NCBI GenBank assembly: GCA_037349105.1
Contig: JAYJMM010000099.1
Coordinates: forward strand, 434,001 to 498,000
From: Limnomonas spitsbergensis
Lineage: Eukaryota; Chlorophyta; Chlorophyceae; Chlamydomonadales
Direction of reading: 5' to 3'
DNA: 64,000 bases
The notes under the pieces were generated by a model that was given only the letters and a program-made list of their open reading frames with translations, was not told the origin of the DNA and ran no database searches. This document shows positions 10,591 to 21,715 of this stretch, in pieces; positions within the stretch are counted from its first letter, which is position 1, and every line of letters begins with the position of its first letter. Position numbers and translations under genes: made by a program.

Positions 10591-12496
10591 ATGGCATCCT
10601 CAATGAAGACTTCTATCTCTCGCTCGACTGTTGGACGTGGCTCCATCGCCGCGCGCCGTGTGACCCCCTCTTCCCGCGTGATCGCCAGGGCCCAGACCCA
10701 GGCCAAGACTGGATTGGCTAAGGTAAGCTTTGTCTCTCACCGCCAGCCTAGAAACCTTGATACACCAACACGCACGATGCTGACCGATGATGTCTGCTCC
10801 CCTCACAGTGGGCCGATTCTGTGGGTATGCCCACTGAGGATGGCGTCTTTGGCTTCACTCCCTTCGCCGAGATCTGGGTCGGACGCTGGGCCATGCTTGG
10901 CTTTGCCAGCTCCATCGCCGTCGAGTTCACCTCAGGACACGGCACCCTCCAACAGGTAATAAGCCCAAATTCTCCCAACGTCTACCACTAGTACTCTCCG
11001 GGATGAAGTTGCCACAACATACACTGCGAGATGAGAGTACGCAGCCAGTGCAGTAGGTATGCAGACTATTGAGGTCTATGGAGGCCCTCGACTGACATCT
11101 ACACCAGCCACTCACTGGCCACTGATCCCCCAGCTCTCTACCAAAACAGTCTACTTCCTGACCCTGATCCCCTTCCCATTTGTGTGCTGCAGCTGAGTGT
11201 GGAGACTCCTTCTGCACCTGTGTTGGCAATCCTGTCCACCATCCTCGGTGGAGCAACCATCGTGGGCCTTGCCCGCACTATCCTGCGTGTCCAGACTAAG
11301 GACATGAAGCCTACGTGAGTCCCTCCATCCAATGATAATTAGTCAGCCTTCGCTTAATGCATGGACCTCAGATATTGAGGTCAAACATGGCATATTCTGT
11401 GCTGCAGTTTGCTACAGTCGCGTGGCATTCCAATTTAGGTTGTAACATCATCCTCTTTCCGCACAATCCATAGCTTCAATACCTTGATTTGACCTTCGTA
11501 AGCAATAAGCTTGTTATTACGCTGGCCTGGTCCTGACACCTGTGTCCCTGCCACTCGCTGCAGTGAAGTTGAGCGCTACAAGGAGTTCTTGGGCCTGAAG
11601 AAGGAGGATGAGAACATTGACAGTACGGAGGCCATGATGAAGAGGAAGGGGGACTTTACCACCCCGCCCAACACGGTGATTGACAATGCATCTATTGCGG
11701 CCTCCAAGGCTGCAGGTGCACCAGTGGACACTCTCCTCTCAACCTCTACAGCTGATGCACAGACGGCAGCCAAGTAAGTGCCATGCAAGCAAACTATTGG
11801 CTGGCATGTTGTAATTTTTGTAGTCAAGAAAGAATGAACGAGTCCTTTGTGAGGAAATTAAGTGAAAAGGCAGTCTCTTATCATCATGATGTATTGAAGT
11901 AAAGGATGCATTTATGCAGCTTGGTGTATGAACATGCTTCTGCCTGTTGTAAACTGCAGAGAAATGAAGGCTGGTACATCGACCTCAGATCTATCCTCTG
12001 CAGCGGCACAAAAGCAGTATGAAGATGCTATGTACTTTGGCGCAGAGGGCGAGCTGGCATTTGCACGCAACATTGAGGTCACAAACGGAAGGTAAGGGGA
12101 ATGAGAGTTCTGAAGTCAAGATACTTCATAAATCATAATACTAGGATTTAAGTTCAATTAGAGGTAATAACCCTTATTATGCATAGTCACAGTCCCTAGA
12201 ATGTGGCATTCTGATTTGGATGGGTTGTTTGATTATTAAAACCTGAAGCATTATGTACAAAGGAACAAAAAACTGTCTTTCAAAACCTAAACAGTGAACG
12301 GGTTGTTAGATGGATAGTGAACTCCCTGCCCGACTAATGTCATTTCCTTACCACCTGCCACTCTGATTATAGGTGGGCTATGATGGGATTTCTGATTGCA
12401 ATTATTGTGGAAGCTGGCAACGGTCATGGCATCATGGGCCAGGTTATTGACATATGCAAGTACACTGGCCTGCTGGGCGAGCGCTCTGGATTCTAA
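10591..12496 (+). CDS. Light-harvesting-like (LIL/ELIP-type) protein, 6 exons, 288 aa
   Basis: Exons 10591-10722, 10809-10955, 11193-11314, 11564-11773, 11960-12091 and 12373-12496 join in consistent phase to 288 residues. Residues 1-44 form a chloroplast transit peptide (Ser/Arg/Ala-rich). Two chlorophyll-binding motifs of the form E-x3-GR-x-AM-x-GF are present: EIWVGRWAMLGF in exon 2 and EVTNGRWAMMGF across the exon 5/6 junction, each starting a membrane helix. A third hydrophobic helix (PVLAILSTILGGATIVGLA) lies between them, giving three predicted helices as in ELIPs and LHC proteins. Family members bind chlorophyll/carotenoid in thylakoids and protect against excess light. The oddity is a hydrophilic linker of about 120 residues (most of exons 4 and 5) between helices 2 and 3, much longer than I know for ELIPs. 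The assignment to the superfamily is firm; the subfamily is not. Confidence 0.92.
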
Positions 12497-12648
12497 ATAG
12501 CTGACGACTACACTCAATTTTTACAGCATAACAATTCCTTTTTTAAATTTATTTTTGATAGACGTATTTTTTGATATGATTCAGTGAAGTGAGAACAAAT
12601 TAGTATTCGTACATACGGACAAGTACCATTGTATAACATATATTGAGT

Positions 12649-12653
12649 TGTAA
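12649..12653 (+). promoter_or_regulatory. Candidate poly(A) signal TGTAA of the LIL gene
   Basis: TGTAA, the usual chlorophyte polyadenylation signal, lies about 150 bases after the stop codon. The motif is short and may occur by chance. Confidence 0.3.
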
Positions 12654-13232
12654 GATCGAGGAAGAAGATTGTTGATCTGTTGAAACCCAAGACATTAAGG
12701 GACAACCTCACACCGTGTGACATCAAAAGGTGATTCAAACACAATGGTGCAGGGCAAGAAGAAGGCGGAAACAGTGAAGGTATAAGGTGAAGGGACAAAA
12801 GACAAAGCCGGATAAGATTAATAAAGTAAATTTTAAGCCCTGACAACATCTACACCTTGTAAATACTGTCCACATCTTCCACACAAAGTCCATGTCATCT
12901 TACCCAAGCCGACCCGGAACAATCCTAAGACGTCTGTAGCACTGTTCGAATTATCTACCCATCACACCACTCTTAGTCGATCCTGCACGACTGGGTCAAT
13001 GACAGTATGCATGCAACGAATCCTCCATGTGGTGAACATCTCTCCTATCCCAGCGTCTCTGACAGGACTGTCTTCAGCGCTCCTGACCACTGCGCCGTCG
13101 TCTATTGTCCGCAGCGCTGAAGACACCAAGCCACAGCCTCAACAACGCATGTATGACAAATCCATCCTGGGATTCAGCGACGCCTTGAAAGTGAGCCCTG
13201 CGCGTACTACTAGCTTCAACCTTGCGCCGTAG
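12654..13232. other. Convergent intergenic region (LIL gene / SET gene)
   Basis: The two flanking genes converge here, so it holds their 3' UTRs. A plus-strand frame of 77 codons (12999-13232) has no recognised family and is not called as a gene. Confidence 0.4.
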
Positions 13233-16200
13233 CTACATGTCCACCTTATCCAAAGCTTGAGCTGCTCCATGCAACAGTCTGCCCTGACTGTTCAAGTCCA
13301 CAGGGCCATACCTCGCCTGCAGGTAAGAGCAGCTGGTTATAATCCCAACATCTATCCTTCCTGCCAGATTGGAGCAGGTATTTACAGGATGCATGATAGG
13401 CAGTTAGGCACCCCTTTCCGACAGTGAGTTGGAAAACATACCAAGCAGCTGGGGGTTGATGCTCTAGCCACAGCATGGTTGCTTGCTGGCATGGGGGCCC
13501 ACCGATGTATCCTGTTCTCTGTCCCTGTTTATTTAGCGCCTGAACCAATAATGCACCAGTCCCATGCATGAAATATAATTATCTGCTGGGCAGCTGCTGA
13601 GCCTGGTGATGACAAGGTACCATTTAAAGGGTTTGATGTTAAGGTTTTGGAGCATTGTAGGGATTATGTATGTATGTGCGTTAAAAACCTGCAAACTGAA
13701 GTGACTCATTCCCCCAAAACAACCAAGGAAATATAACATAAATATATTTCCCCTATCGATACGCACCTGTAACACCCTCCAAACCACCCGCTCTGCTGAG
13801 CTGGCCGAGCTTGCCCCGGTGACTTCAGCGCCCTGCTCCCGCTGCTGCTCAAGTGACAGCGCCTTGACTGCCAATAGAAGGTGCAAGTCAGACATGGGGG
13901 CGCCGCGTGCCGCAATGTGCAACAGCTTCGCCAGGGCCGAGCGCCGCCTGCCTCCTGCTACTGCCACTGCTGCTGCTCTCGCCCCTTCATGTTCCACTTC
14001 CACTTCTGCTCCTTCTTCTTCTGATGCTGCTGATGGTGGTTTTGATGGGTGATGCATGGGCTCTCGAACTAAAGACCCGACGACTGCATGCCGCACCAGC
14101 TCTTTGCCATCTGACGCCGCCAGCTGCCCCCAGGAATGGAGCAGGTCCTGACAGGTGCTGTAAGCGCTGTATAATTCAAACGCAGACGCCTGAGCAGACA
14201 GTGTGGACGACAGCAGCAAGGCAGCAGGGCGAAGCTTGACGAGGAGAGGTGACAACAACACTGCACAGTCTCAAGTCCAGGACCCTTCATATATCACGCT
14301 CCTGTTCAGATTATCTCAGACCACGGGGTGCACCCACATCAAAGAATAGGGACGAAAGCCTGCAACCAGCCTCATTGCTCTGGATAAATAATGCCCCGTA
14401 TGTTTCCACCGGGAAGACATGCTTTGAGCCTATGATAATACAAACACCCCCCCCAGATTTATATTATGTACATCCCTTGGGGCCCGTGACACGTTCCTAG
14501 GAGCTGTCCCTGCAGGTCACACACCAATACTATCTTTAGCAGCAGCGCCCCTACTCGTACTCTAGGCTCAGTACGTAAGCCTGCCTGACAACAGGATCAT
14601 AGGACACCCGTGTATAAACCAGGGATACAGTATTCTTTTGATTTTGCATACTGCCCCTAAAATGTGCAGTATGCCATGTAAAATTTGAAATTCTTGAATC
14701 TGCTTTCACACCTGAAGCCAATTGGCCTCCTGGGCCCCAGCCTCTGCTTGAGCCTTGATCGCGTCCTCGATTTCCTTGATGAAACGCTTCAGCTTTGCAG
14801 CCGCCGCTTTGACCCCCGTCACATCACAAGCCCTAGCAGCCGCCTCTAGGTCAGGTCCCAAATCACTGGACACGATCTGCAAAATCTCCTGACAGTCAAA
14901 AGCAGCAGACAACAGCAAGGTGTCAGCATCAACAGCAGTAGCAACAGCAGTAGCAACAGCAAGGGGCCACCAGCAACAGCAGTAGCAGCAGCAACAGCAA
15001 GGTGTCAGCAACAACAGCAGTAGCAACAGCAACAGCAGTAGCAACAGCAACAACAAGGGGTCAGCAGCAACAGCAGTAGCAACAGCAACAGCAAGGTGTC
15101 GGCATCAACAGCAGTAGCAACAGCAACAGCAAGGGGTCAGCAGCAACAGCAGTAGCAACAGCAACAGCAAGGTGTCAGCATCAACAGCAGTAGCAACAGC
15201 AACAGCAAGGTGTCAGCATCAACAGCAGTAGCATAAGCAACAGCAACAGCAAGGGGTCAGCGGCAACAGCAGTGGCAACAACAGTAACAACAGCAACAGC
15301 AATAGCAACAACAACAACAGCAAGGGCTACAATATAAATAGCAGTAGCAGTAGCAGTAGCAACAGAAACAGCAACAGCAACAACAGAAAGTGGTCACTTG
15401 CAACAGCAATAGTAACAGCTAGGGGTCAGCAGCAACAAAAGTAGCAACAGCAGCAACACCAGTAGTAACAGCAAGGGGAAAACAGCAACAGAAGAACCAG
15501 ATGAAGCAGCAAGTGGACAGCAAGCGCAACAACAGCATCGTTACCGTGTCCCTCCTAAGAAATGAATGAAGGGGGACCTGGTAACCTCCGACACTTGCAG
15601 CACACTATCGCGCACTTTCCACACACGAGGACCTTAGGGAACGAGGAGCACAGGAATGGGATGCATCGAGGTGAACAGCACTTCCGAAACATGTCTTGCA
15701 CACTTGAAGTGCCGCTTCATGTGTGTGTTTTACAGGGGGGGGCGTTCGTCTGTTGCCAGCTTCTCCCCACGTGATGAGCCCCGCTGGGCTGAAGATCCCC
15801 AGGCCCTGTCTGCCCCACCCTCACCTGCTATCCCGCCCTCACCTGAATCCTCTGGGACAGGTCGCAGTATTTGGTGAGCTCAGAGCTGCACCTGGGGCAG
15901 CCGCAGGGGAAGCCGTAGCCGGAGGAGAGATCCTCTCTCCGCTGCTGGACGGGAGCAAGGAGGCCACGACCGAGGTAGTTGATACAAATCTCCTCACCCT
16001 GGGGGACCGGGTCATGGGTCATGGGTCATGGGTCATGAGTCATGGGTCATGGGTCATGGGTCAAGGTTCATGGTTCAAGGTTCAAGGGTCAAGGGTCAAG
16101 GGTCATTGTTCTCTCCCCTGCTGGGTAGGATCCAGGAGGTCACAACGGAGGTAATCGATGCCAATCTCCATGCCCTGGGGCGCAGGGTCATGGTTCATTG

Positions 16201-18764
16201 ATAATAGGTCACTGTGCATGGAGCAGTCCGTCCTTCGTGATAATTGTTGCGGTCCCAGTCGTGCCACTGATGTGAGCAAGAGAGGCAGGGCCAACAGGAG
16301 TGCCACTCCACACCAAGGGGCATCAGAGGCGAGAGTGCCCTGATGTGATGCAAATAAGAGGTATCTATAACAGCCGTATAATTCTAGAAAAGCAGCACCG
16401 CAGGTTCCCCCCCCAAGCACCGTCTTTTTATGGAAAAAGTTATATCATTCTCAAGTCAGGAGACGTCTACCCTAGGCTCAGAGGCCCGCGGCGTGGAAAT
16501 AGGATATCCTCCACCACTGAAACCTATGGGCCACCCAACCTATCACCTGCATCACAAACTACTGGCCACTCACAAGTCACTAGAACAGGGGGTGGGAAGC
16601 CACGGAGGGTGGATCAGCGAAAATTCCAGGACTTGGCCTAATATAAATGAAATTCTCTTGATTCAATTTAACATGTATATTAGATTATGCTGGCGACCTA
16701 GCATGGCTTCCCGCCCCCTGACTACACTATACTTTCACTAGGACACGAAGCACCCCCTCTCACCAAAGGTACTCATGAGCAATTAAAATCCTCCTGACAT
16801 TGAAGATGAAAGCATTTGCATAGCCTCTCGCTACGAGACACGAAAGGTTTCTCAAAGCGCCCTGTATCGACATTCAGCCAGTGCGACCCTATCCGACACC
16901 GGGCTACAGCAAAAATAACATTAGGCCTGCCCAAATTGTACCAGGAAGTCTCCTTCACATCATGCTTAATTTGAAGCCTCTCGGGGAACATAAACAAGTT
17001 AAAACCCAAGCACTCTGAGTCAGGAGTAGCACGGGCGGACAGGGGCGGACAGGCGTATGTGGCATATCCCTGGATTCAATGATCCCTGGCTGATATCAGA
17101 ATGACCTAAGCATCCATAGGGGTATTGACTGGAGCAGTGAAGAAATGCCTAAGACACCCGTTAGCTACATTACAGCCTACGGCTATGGGGGCTTGATACA
17201 GCAAGCTGCAACCTCAGCCGCCGGCCGTTGGCCGGTCAAGGTTTGGTCCATATCAGCCCCAGGGTGCCTGCCCAGCAGCCTGTCAAAGGTGGTCTAGGCC
17301 ACTTTAAAATAAGCAGCACTGACTCCCCATCATTACCTTCTCAATGCTGCGCGCTGCTCGCACCACCATCCGATCCTCCAGAGTGAAGATGATAGCGTTG
17401 TTGCAGCATGAGTGGTTGAGCATGGCAAAGTCCAGCCAGAGGCCCAGGTGGCCCTGTCATGCAAAGGTAGGACGAACCAACAGGCATGAGTGGTTGGCAA
17501 CAGGGGGGGACCAACAGAGGGGGACCAACAGACATGAGTGGTTGGCAACAGGGGGGGACCAACAGACATGAGTGGTTGAGCATGGCAGCATCCAGCCAGA
17601 GGCCCAGGTGGCCCTGCCATGGAGGGGTAGGGTGGAGCAGCAATGAGGAACACACGTCAGAAGTGTACAGGGTTTAGGGTTTAGGGTCATTGGCTAACCG
17701 GCATGAACGTCAATAAACCTTAGTCGTAACAGTGGCAGCGTATGTAAAAATAATGAGGATGAAGACGGAGGAGTAGTGGATGGCAACACGCTTGAGGTGG
17801 AAAATGACGGTGCTGTAAATCTCCCTCACAGGCAGGCTGCTGACAAGCAGGCTCACAAGCACATCATGCAAATTTTCCTGGATCTGCCTACCTGCCCCCC
17901 CCCTTTGCCCCCCCCCTTTGCCCCCCCCCCCCTTTGCCCCCCCCCCCCTTTGCCCCCTCCCCTTTGCCCCCCCCCCTTTGCCCCCCCCCTTTACCCCTCC
18001 CCCCACACACACATACACACCTGGCACTGCATCGTCCGTGTCAGCGTTAAGGTCATGTCCTGGAACTCCTCGCCGTACATGTTGAGCCCTGCAGCCGAAG
18101 CAAAAGATATTCGTGAGAGGCTGTGAGGGGGGGCATACATCCATATGATTACATGAATCACGTAAGACACAGCACTCTAAGGGTCCAGGTGAAGTGTGGA
18201 CCAGGTGACTCTCGGCAAAGGTTCCTGTCATCTGGCACCCACCTACACCCTACACCCTGAAGCCTAAACCCTAAAGCTCTCTGTCATCTTGCACCCACAT
18301 AAACGCTACAGCCTGATGCATAAACCCAAAGCCCTAAACACTAAAACATAGAGCTCCCTGTTATGCTGCACACACCTAGCGCCCCAGATCTCTCCTCCTC
18401 GCTCAGCTCCTGGAAGGTGATCAGCCGAGGGTCCGCCTCAACCTCTGCCCCCAGCCGCTCCTTCGGTTGCTTTCGGAGCTTGCAGCCATGCGTGAGATCC
18501 AGGATGCGTTTAATGTCGTGAGGAGGCAGGAAGGCGGTGCAGAGCCTGGTGTGGGGATGTGTGGAAGAGGTGTGGATCAGCAGGTCTTGGGAAGAAAGGG
18601 GATGACAGCAGATGCTGAAAATATGAATGCATAAGTAATACCGGTATACAAACTGTCCTTACCCCAAGCTTCCTACTTACCCAGAGGTACCTCTCTGCAC
18701 CTGTCTGCCTACTGGCCTGTCTGCTGACTTCTAGTGGCCATACCCAAAGTGTTGCCTGCCTGCC

Positions 18765-18813
<49 letters not shown>

Positions 18814-19296
18814 GCCTGCCACCCTGTCTGCCTGTCTGCCTGCCTGGCTGGTTGTCTGTCTATCTGTCTGCCTGTTTGCCAGCTTCTAGTCTGCAGGCAA
18901 GACCCCCCCATGATGCTCTCTGCCTACAGATCACCGATTTTCCTTCAGGTCTAATGTATGAATGCACTATTGCAGTGCCTATTATTGCGCAGCAAACCCC
19001 CTTCTGGGGCCGCTGGGCAGCCACCATTGGTACCATGGGAATAGAACCTTGATTGGCCCAAGTATGAGGGTCTGAGGCTCGCTGCGGCAGGTCCCTAGTC
19101 CCCAAGGCTGTAGACTGTGTTGTAGTTGTAGCTGAAGCAGCCTCACTAAACAGGGGTCAGATGACCTACATCTCCTCCAATAGCTCCATCTCTGGGATGC
19201 AGCCTTCCTCGTCTTGGGCGAACAGGACGGGGCTGTCTATCAGCAGCAGGGCACCGCGCTTGATCGCCTTCTTGGCTAAAACACCGCGTCCCTTGC
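13233..19296 (-). CDS. SET-domain protein lysine methyltransferase, 9 exons found (first exon missing)
   Basis: Exons in transcript order: 19296-19170, 18545-18376, 18088-18021, 17877-17719 (or from 17883), 17453-17337, 15998-15843, 14888-14712, 14189-13767, 13316-13233 (stop). All junctions agree in phase, giving about 492 residues after the missing N-terminus. The SET core is visible in order: GKGRGVLAKKAIKRG near the start, then LWLDFAMLNHSC (the NHSC cofactor/substrate motif), then GEEICINYLGR with the catalytic-site tyrosine, then the post-SET zinc cluster YGFPCGCPRC. This set of motifs is typical of active S-adenosylmethionine-dependent lysine methyltransferases of the SMYD-like class. 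No MYND finger is seen. The C-terminal 230 residues are helical, Ala-rich and not recognised. Introns contain CAG/CAA, GGGTCAT, poly-C and TCTG tracts, and partial copies of two of the gene's own exons. The substrate is unknown. Confidence 0.87.
14905..15530. repeat. CAG/CAA-rich intronic satellite
   Basis: A long imperfect array of CAACAG, GTAGCAACAG and AAGG(G/T)GTCAGCA units lies in the SET-gene intron between exons 15998-15843 and 14888-14712. Higher-order units of roughly 40 bp are visible. The poly-Leu/Cys frames it creates are artefacts. Confidence 0.85.
16008..16112. repeat. GGGTCAT heptanucleotide array
   Basis: Tandem GGGTCAT with variants (GAGTCAT, GGTTCAA, GGGTCAA) abuts the acceptor of the SET exon 15998-15843. 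On the minus strand it reads ATGACCC. Confidence 0.85.
16121..16184 (-). pseudogene. Diverged copy of the SET GEEI exon head
   Basis: After a CCCCAG acceptor, the minus strand reads GMEIGIDYLRCDLLDPTQQG and then stops. This is a degenerate duplicate of GEEICINYLGRGLLAPVQQR, the head of the functional exon about 185 bp downstream. It lies in the intron and would truncate the protein if used. Confidence 0.75.
16773..17040 (-). mobile_element. LINE (family 2) reverse-transcriptase C-terminal fragment
   Basis: The minus strand encodes HWLNVDTGRF and RSERLCKCFHLQCQED. This is the C-terminal zinc-binding region found after the reverse transcriptase in non-LTR retrotransposons (R-x-C-x-C, then ED). 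Related copies lie at 27.0-27.3 kb and 39.5-39.8 kb. The fragment sits in a SET-gene intron, in the same orientation as the gene. Confidence 0.6.
17468..17625 (-). repeat. Partial copies of the SET NHSC exon head in the preceding intron
   Basis: The minus strand carries a full acceptor plus about 48 coding bases (GHLGLWLDAAMLNHSC). Several short copies of the CCAACCACTCATG...TGTTGGTCCCC segment follow before the real exon at 17453. The first copy differs from the true exon at one residue (Ala for Phe). Confidence 0.8.
17885..18002. repeat. Poly-C / CCCTTTGCCCC tract
   Basis: Runs of 7-12 C separated by TTTG fill the 3' end of a SET-gene intron. The transcribed strand complement gives repeated G-runs, which could form a G-quadruplex in the transcript. 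Confidence 0.85.
18741..18885. repeat. TCTG/TGCC tetranucleotide microsatellite
   Basis: About 14 uninterrupted CTGT units with flanking CTGC variants, in the first visible intron of the SET gene. Confidence 0.9.
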
Positions 19297-20100
19297 CTGA
19301 TACAGGGGGAACAAGGCGATGTAAAGCCACACACAAATGTCATTGTCCCTTTCCTGAGACAAGGGATGCAAGCAGGGTCCGGGGGGCTTTGGATAATGGT
19401 CGGATCAAACCGACCCCGCTCATTTTTCCTGTCGGCTTCCGCCAACCAGGTATTATTTTTTTTCCGGTTTCTTATTGGTGAAATTTCTTGGGACACTAGA
19501 CGCTGTGAAAAGTGTGGACCTATGCACTGTCCTGGACCAACGTCCCTTGAAGACCGTAAAGCATGCCTGTCTCATTGCCTTCACTGAAGGGATGCAGGAG
19601 ATGATAAAGCGTCCCTAGCCTGAGAGAAGGGGTGTAAGTCAAGAAGACGCCGAGCAACAGCATTCGCACGCCTACTAAGTGCCTTACTGCTGTCCTGTTT
19701 ACTGCCTTGCCGTTTGCCTGTTAACTGCCTTATTTTCAGCCTGCATGCGGCGTCCCCCCCCTCCCTTCCCAAGTTCCTCCTCCTCCATGCTAAAATCATA
19801 CAGCGAGCATCGTCCAGCTCCTCTCTATTGATCAAGCATGACCTCTCTACCCACAGAAATTAACTAGAACATCCTGGTGCTGGCCAAGTCAGTGGGTGTG
19901 GCGGCCATTCCCCCTAATCATGTGCTGAGCGTGTGGCATCAAAACGCACCCCCACGAACAGTGCTGCTTTTAATTCACTTCTATCCAGGTTTATTGTATA
20001 TTTATATCAACATCGTCGCTGAAACAACACAGGGTTTTAATGAAGAGCATTAAAAACAGTTGTTTTAATACTCTTCAGGTACACAGCCCTGCCTGTGGCC
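19297..20100. other. Probable 5' part of the SET gene; first exon not found
   Basis: The first visible SET exon needs one base from an upstream exon, so a start exon should lie here or beyond on the minus strand. No clear candidate with a donor in the right phase was identified. Confidence 0.35.
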
Positions 20101-20265
20101 AGGGGGACCAGGTGATGTTTGTGAAGTTTTTACAGTTCATCAGAGCATCACATTTGATGCATGGGACATGTGTCCGTAAACCGGTGGAGGCACTTGATAC
20201 ACTAGGACAGAAAGAGAAAACCAGTGACCCCCCTGGGCAAGCAACTAGCACACAGGGTGAAGCAA
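20101..20265. repeat. Dispersed repeat R1, copy 1
   Basis: Contains CATCACATTTGATGCATGGG and ...CACTTGATACACTAGGACAG, shared with 39282-39415 (same orientation) and 26640-26790 (opposite orientation). Of unknown nature; possibly part of LINE family 2, which it adjoins in two places. Confidence 0.65.
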
Positions 20266-21715
20266 ACCATTTTTTCTTGGGTCATTATCTGTGGGCCTGG
20301 TTAAGTTTTGTACCCTTTGGTCCATTGATGGCCGCACAGTGGCATTACAAAGGTGGTCAAGTGTGCACGAAACACAACTCTACCGGGAACATGCTCCCCA
20401 ATGCCAAACATGCAGAACCAACCTTCAATGTAGACGACCTCCATGGGTCCCCACCAATGCATGGGAAGCTCCCCGCCTTGGCAGATGCTGTTCCAATCAA
20501 CATGCTGCAATGGGTTTAAAGTGTGAACCTCCATGGCAGGAGTGCGGGAGCCAGCGAGGCGGTGCAGCAAGCGCCGATGCCATCCAGAAGGTATAGATGC
20601 TCCTGAATATTTTGCGATGGGCTGATGCATTTTGTGGGCTAGCATCATGGAACAGCAGCCATGCAAAAGCTCTGCCTTATCTTTATTGGCAGGCCTGAGT
20701 GTATCCCGGCCCAGATCCAAGTGTGGAGCTAATTTTGTTTTAGCGAATGAAGATGCAGTTGTGCAGGGAATTTGCTCGTTGGCAGATCGACGTTGAAGAC
20801 GTTGGCCGTGGCAAAAATGGATGGGCTTTGAATACACTGGCCCTGTCCACACCTTGTCCACACTCTAGATCGACGAAGCATGGAAAGCCCTGATGGAGAG
20901 TCTCTCATCACATTCGCTAATCACATCCAAGGGCACGTCCGTGACTTTAGCTACCAAACACTTAACAGTAAAGACCTATGAGGGCTGTGACTCTGTGAGG
21001 GGAGATGCAGAGTGGTCGCGGCCTCAAATTAGCGACTGACTGCACCGTGAGGTTATTTGTTTTCGACGACGATGCCTTTTTAATATATAGATGTCGCAAC
21101 AAATCCATATTGCTGCAAGCTGCGGCCTCGATATGGGTAACGACAATAACAGGTCATCTGGGTTGGATGTCCCCTGCCTGAAACCTGTGAACCTGTGAGG
21201 CCTACCCTCTACTGAAGGCTTTCGATGGCATTGATGCCTCTAGTGTCGCCATCGCCAACAGCTACATCTAGATGAGCTCCTCCTAGCATCGACCAACGGC
21301 GTGTGCATGTCCCTGACGCCGTGACGGTTTATCAAACCGATTTGGGGTTTGAACTAGAGTCTCTGGTTTAAATTTTTAAACCTGTCAGGGCAGGCGGCAT
21401 GTTGTTCTCACTGCGTGGAGGCCGCCGTTGCATTGCCCATTGCACGCTTGGACAACAAACTCAATTGCCCAATCACTCAAACGGCTGGCTTGCTTCATCC
21501 GTGGCGCACATGAGGGCCTGAGGGGGCGCAAGAAAATGTGAGCCCAAGTGATCCAAACTCATCACTTAGAGACAGGCTTTACACCATTCAAATGGATTTT
21601 GAAGAGGATTCGTGCTGATGTCTGAATCGAAGGCCGTACTGTTTTTTGAGGGGCTTGGCCCCCCCTACTTTGGCACATGGCTGTTGACCATGCATGTTTG
21701 AAAAGCTATCATTGT
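20266..21715. other. No gene recognised
   Basis: Overlapping long frames occur on both strands at 20.3-20.9 kb without motifs, start context or splice support. Nothing further is seen to 21.7 kb. Confidence 0.4.

Noticed and set aside
12999..13232. 77-codon plus-strand gene
   Set aside because: It starts with ATG but has no family motif, and it lies in the 3' region of the convergent SET gene. Not enough to call.
14706..15056. Poly-Leu/Cys protein from a minus-strand frame
   Set aside because: The Leu/Cys part is translated CAG/CAA satellite. Only the last 59 codons (14888-14712) are a real SET-gene exon.
17668..17683. Telomere array (TTTAGGG)
   Set aside because: Only two full units. Similar CCCTAAA-like words near 18250, 33020 and 56340 are isolated and degenerate.
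20301..20861. 186-codon minus-strand frame and its plus-strand partner
   Set aside because: Overlapping frames on both strands, no motifs, no splice support, partly in dispersed repeat R1.
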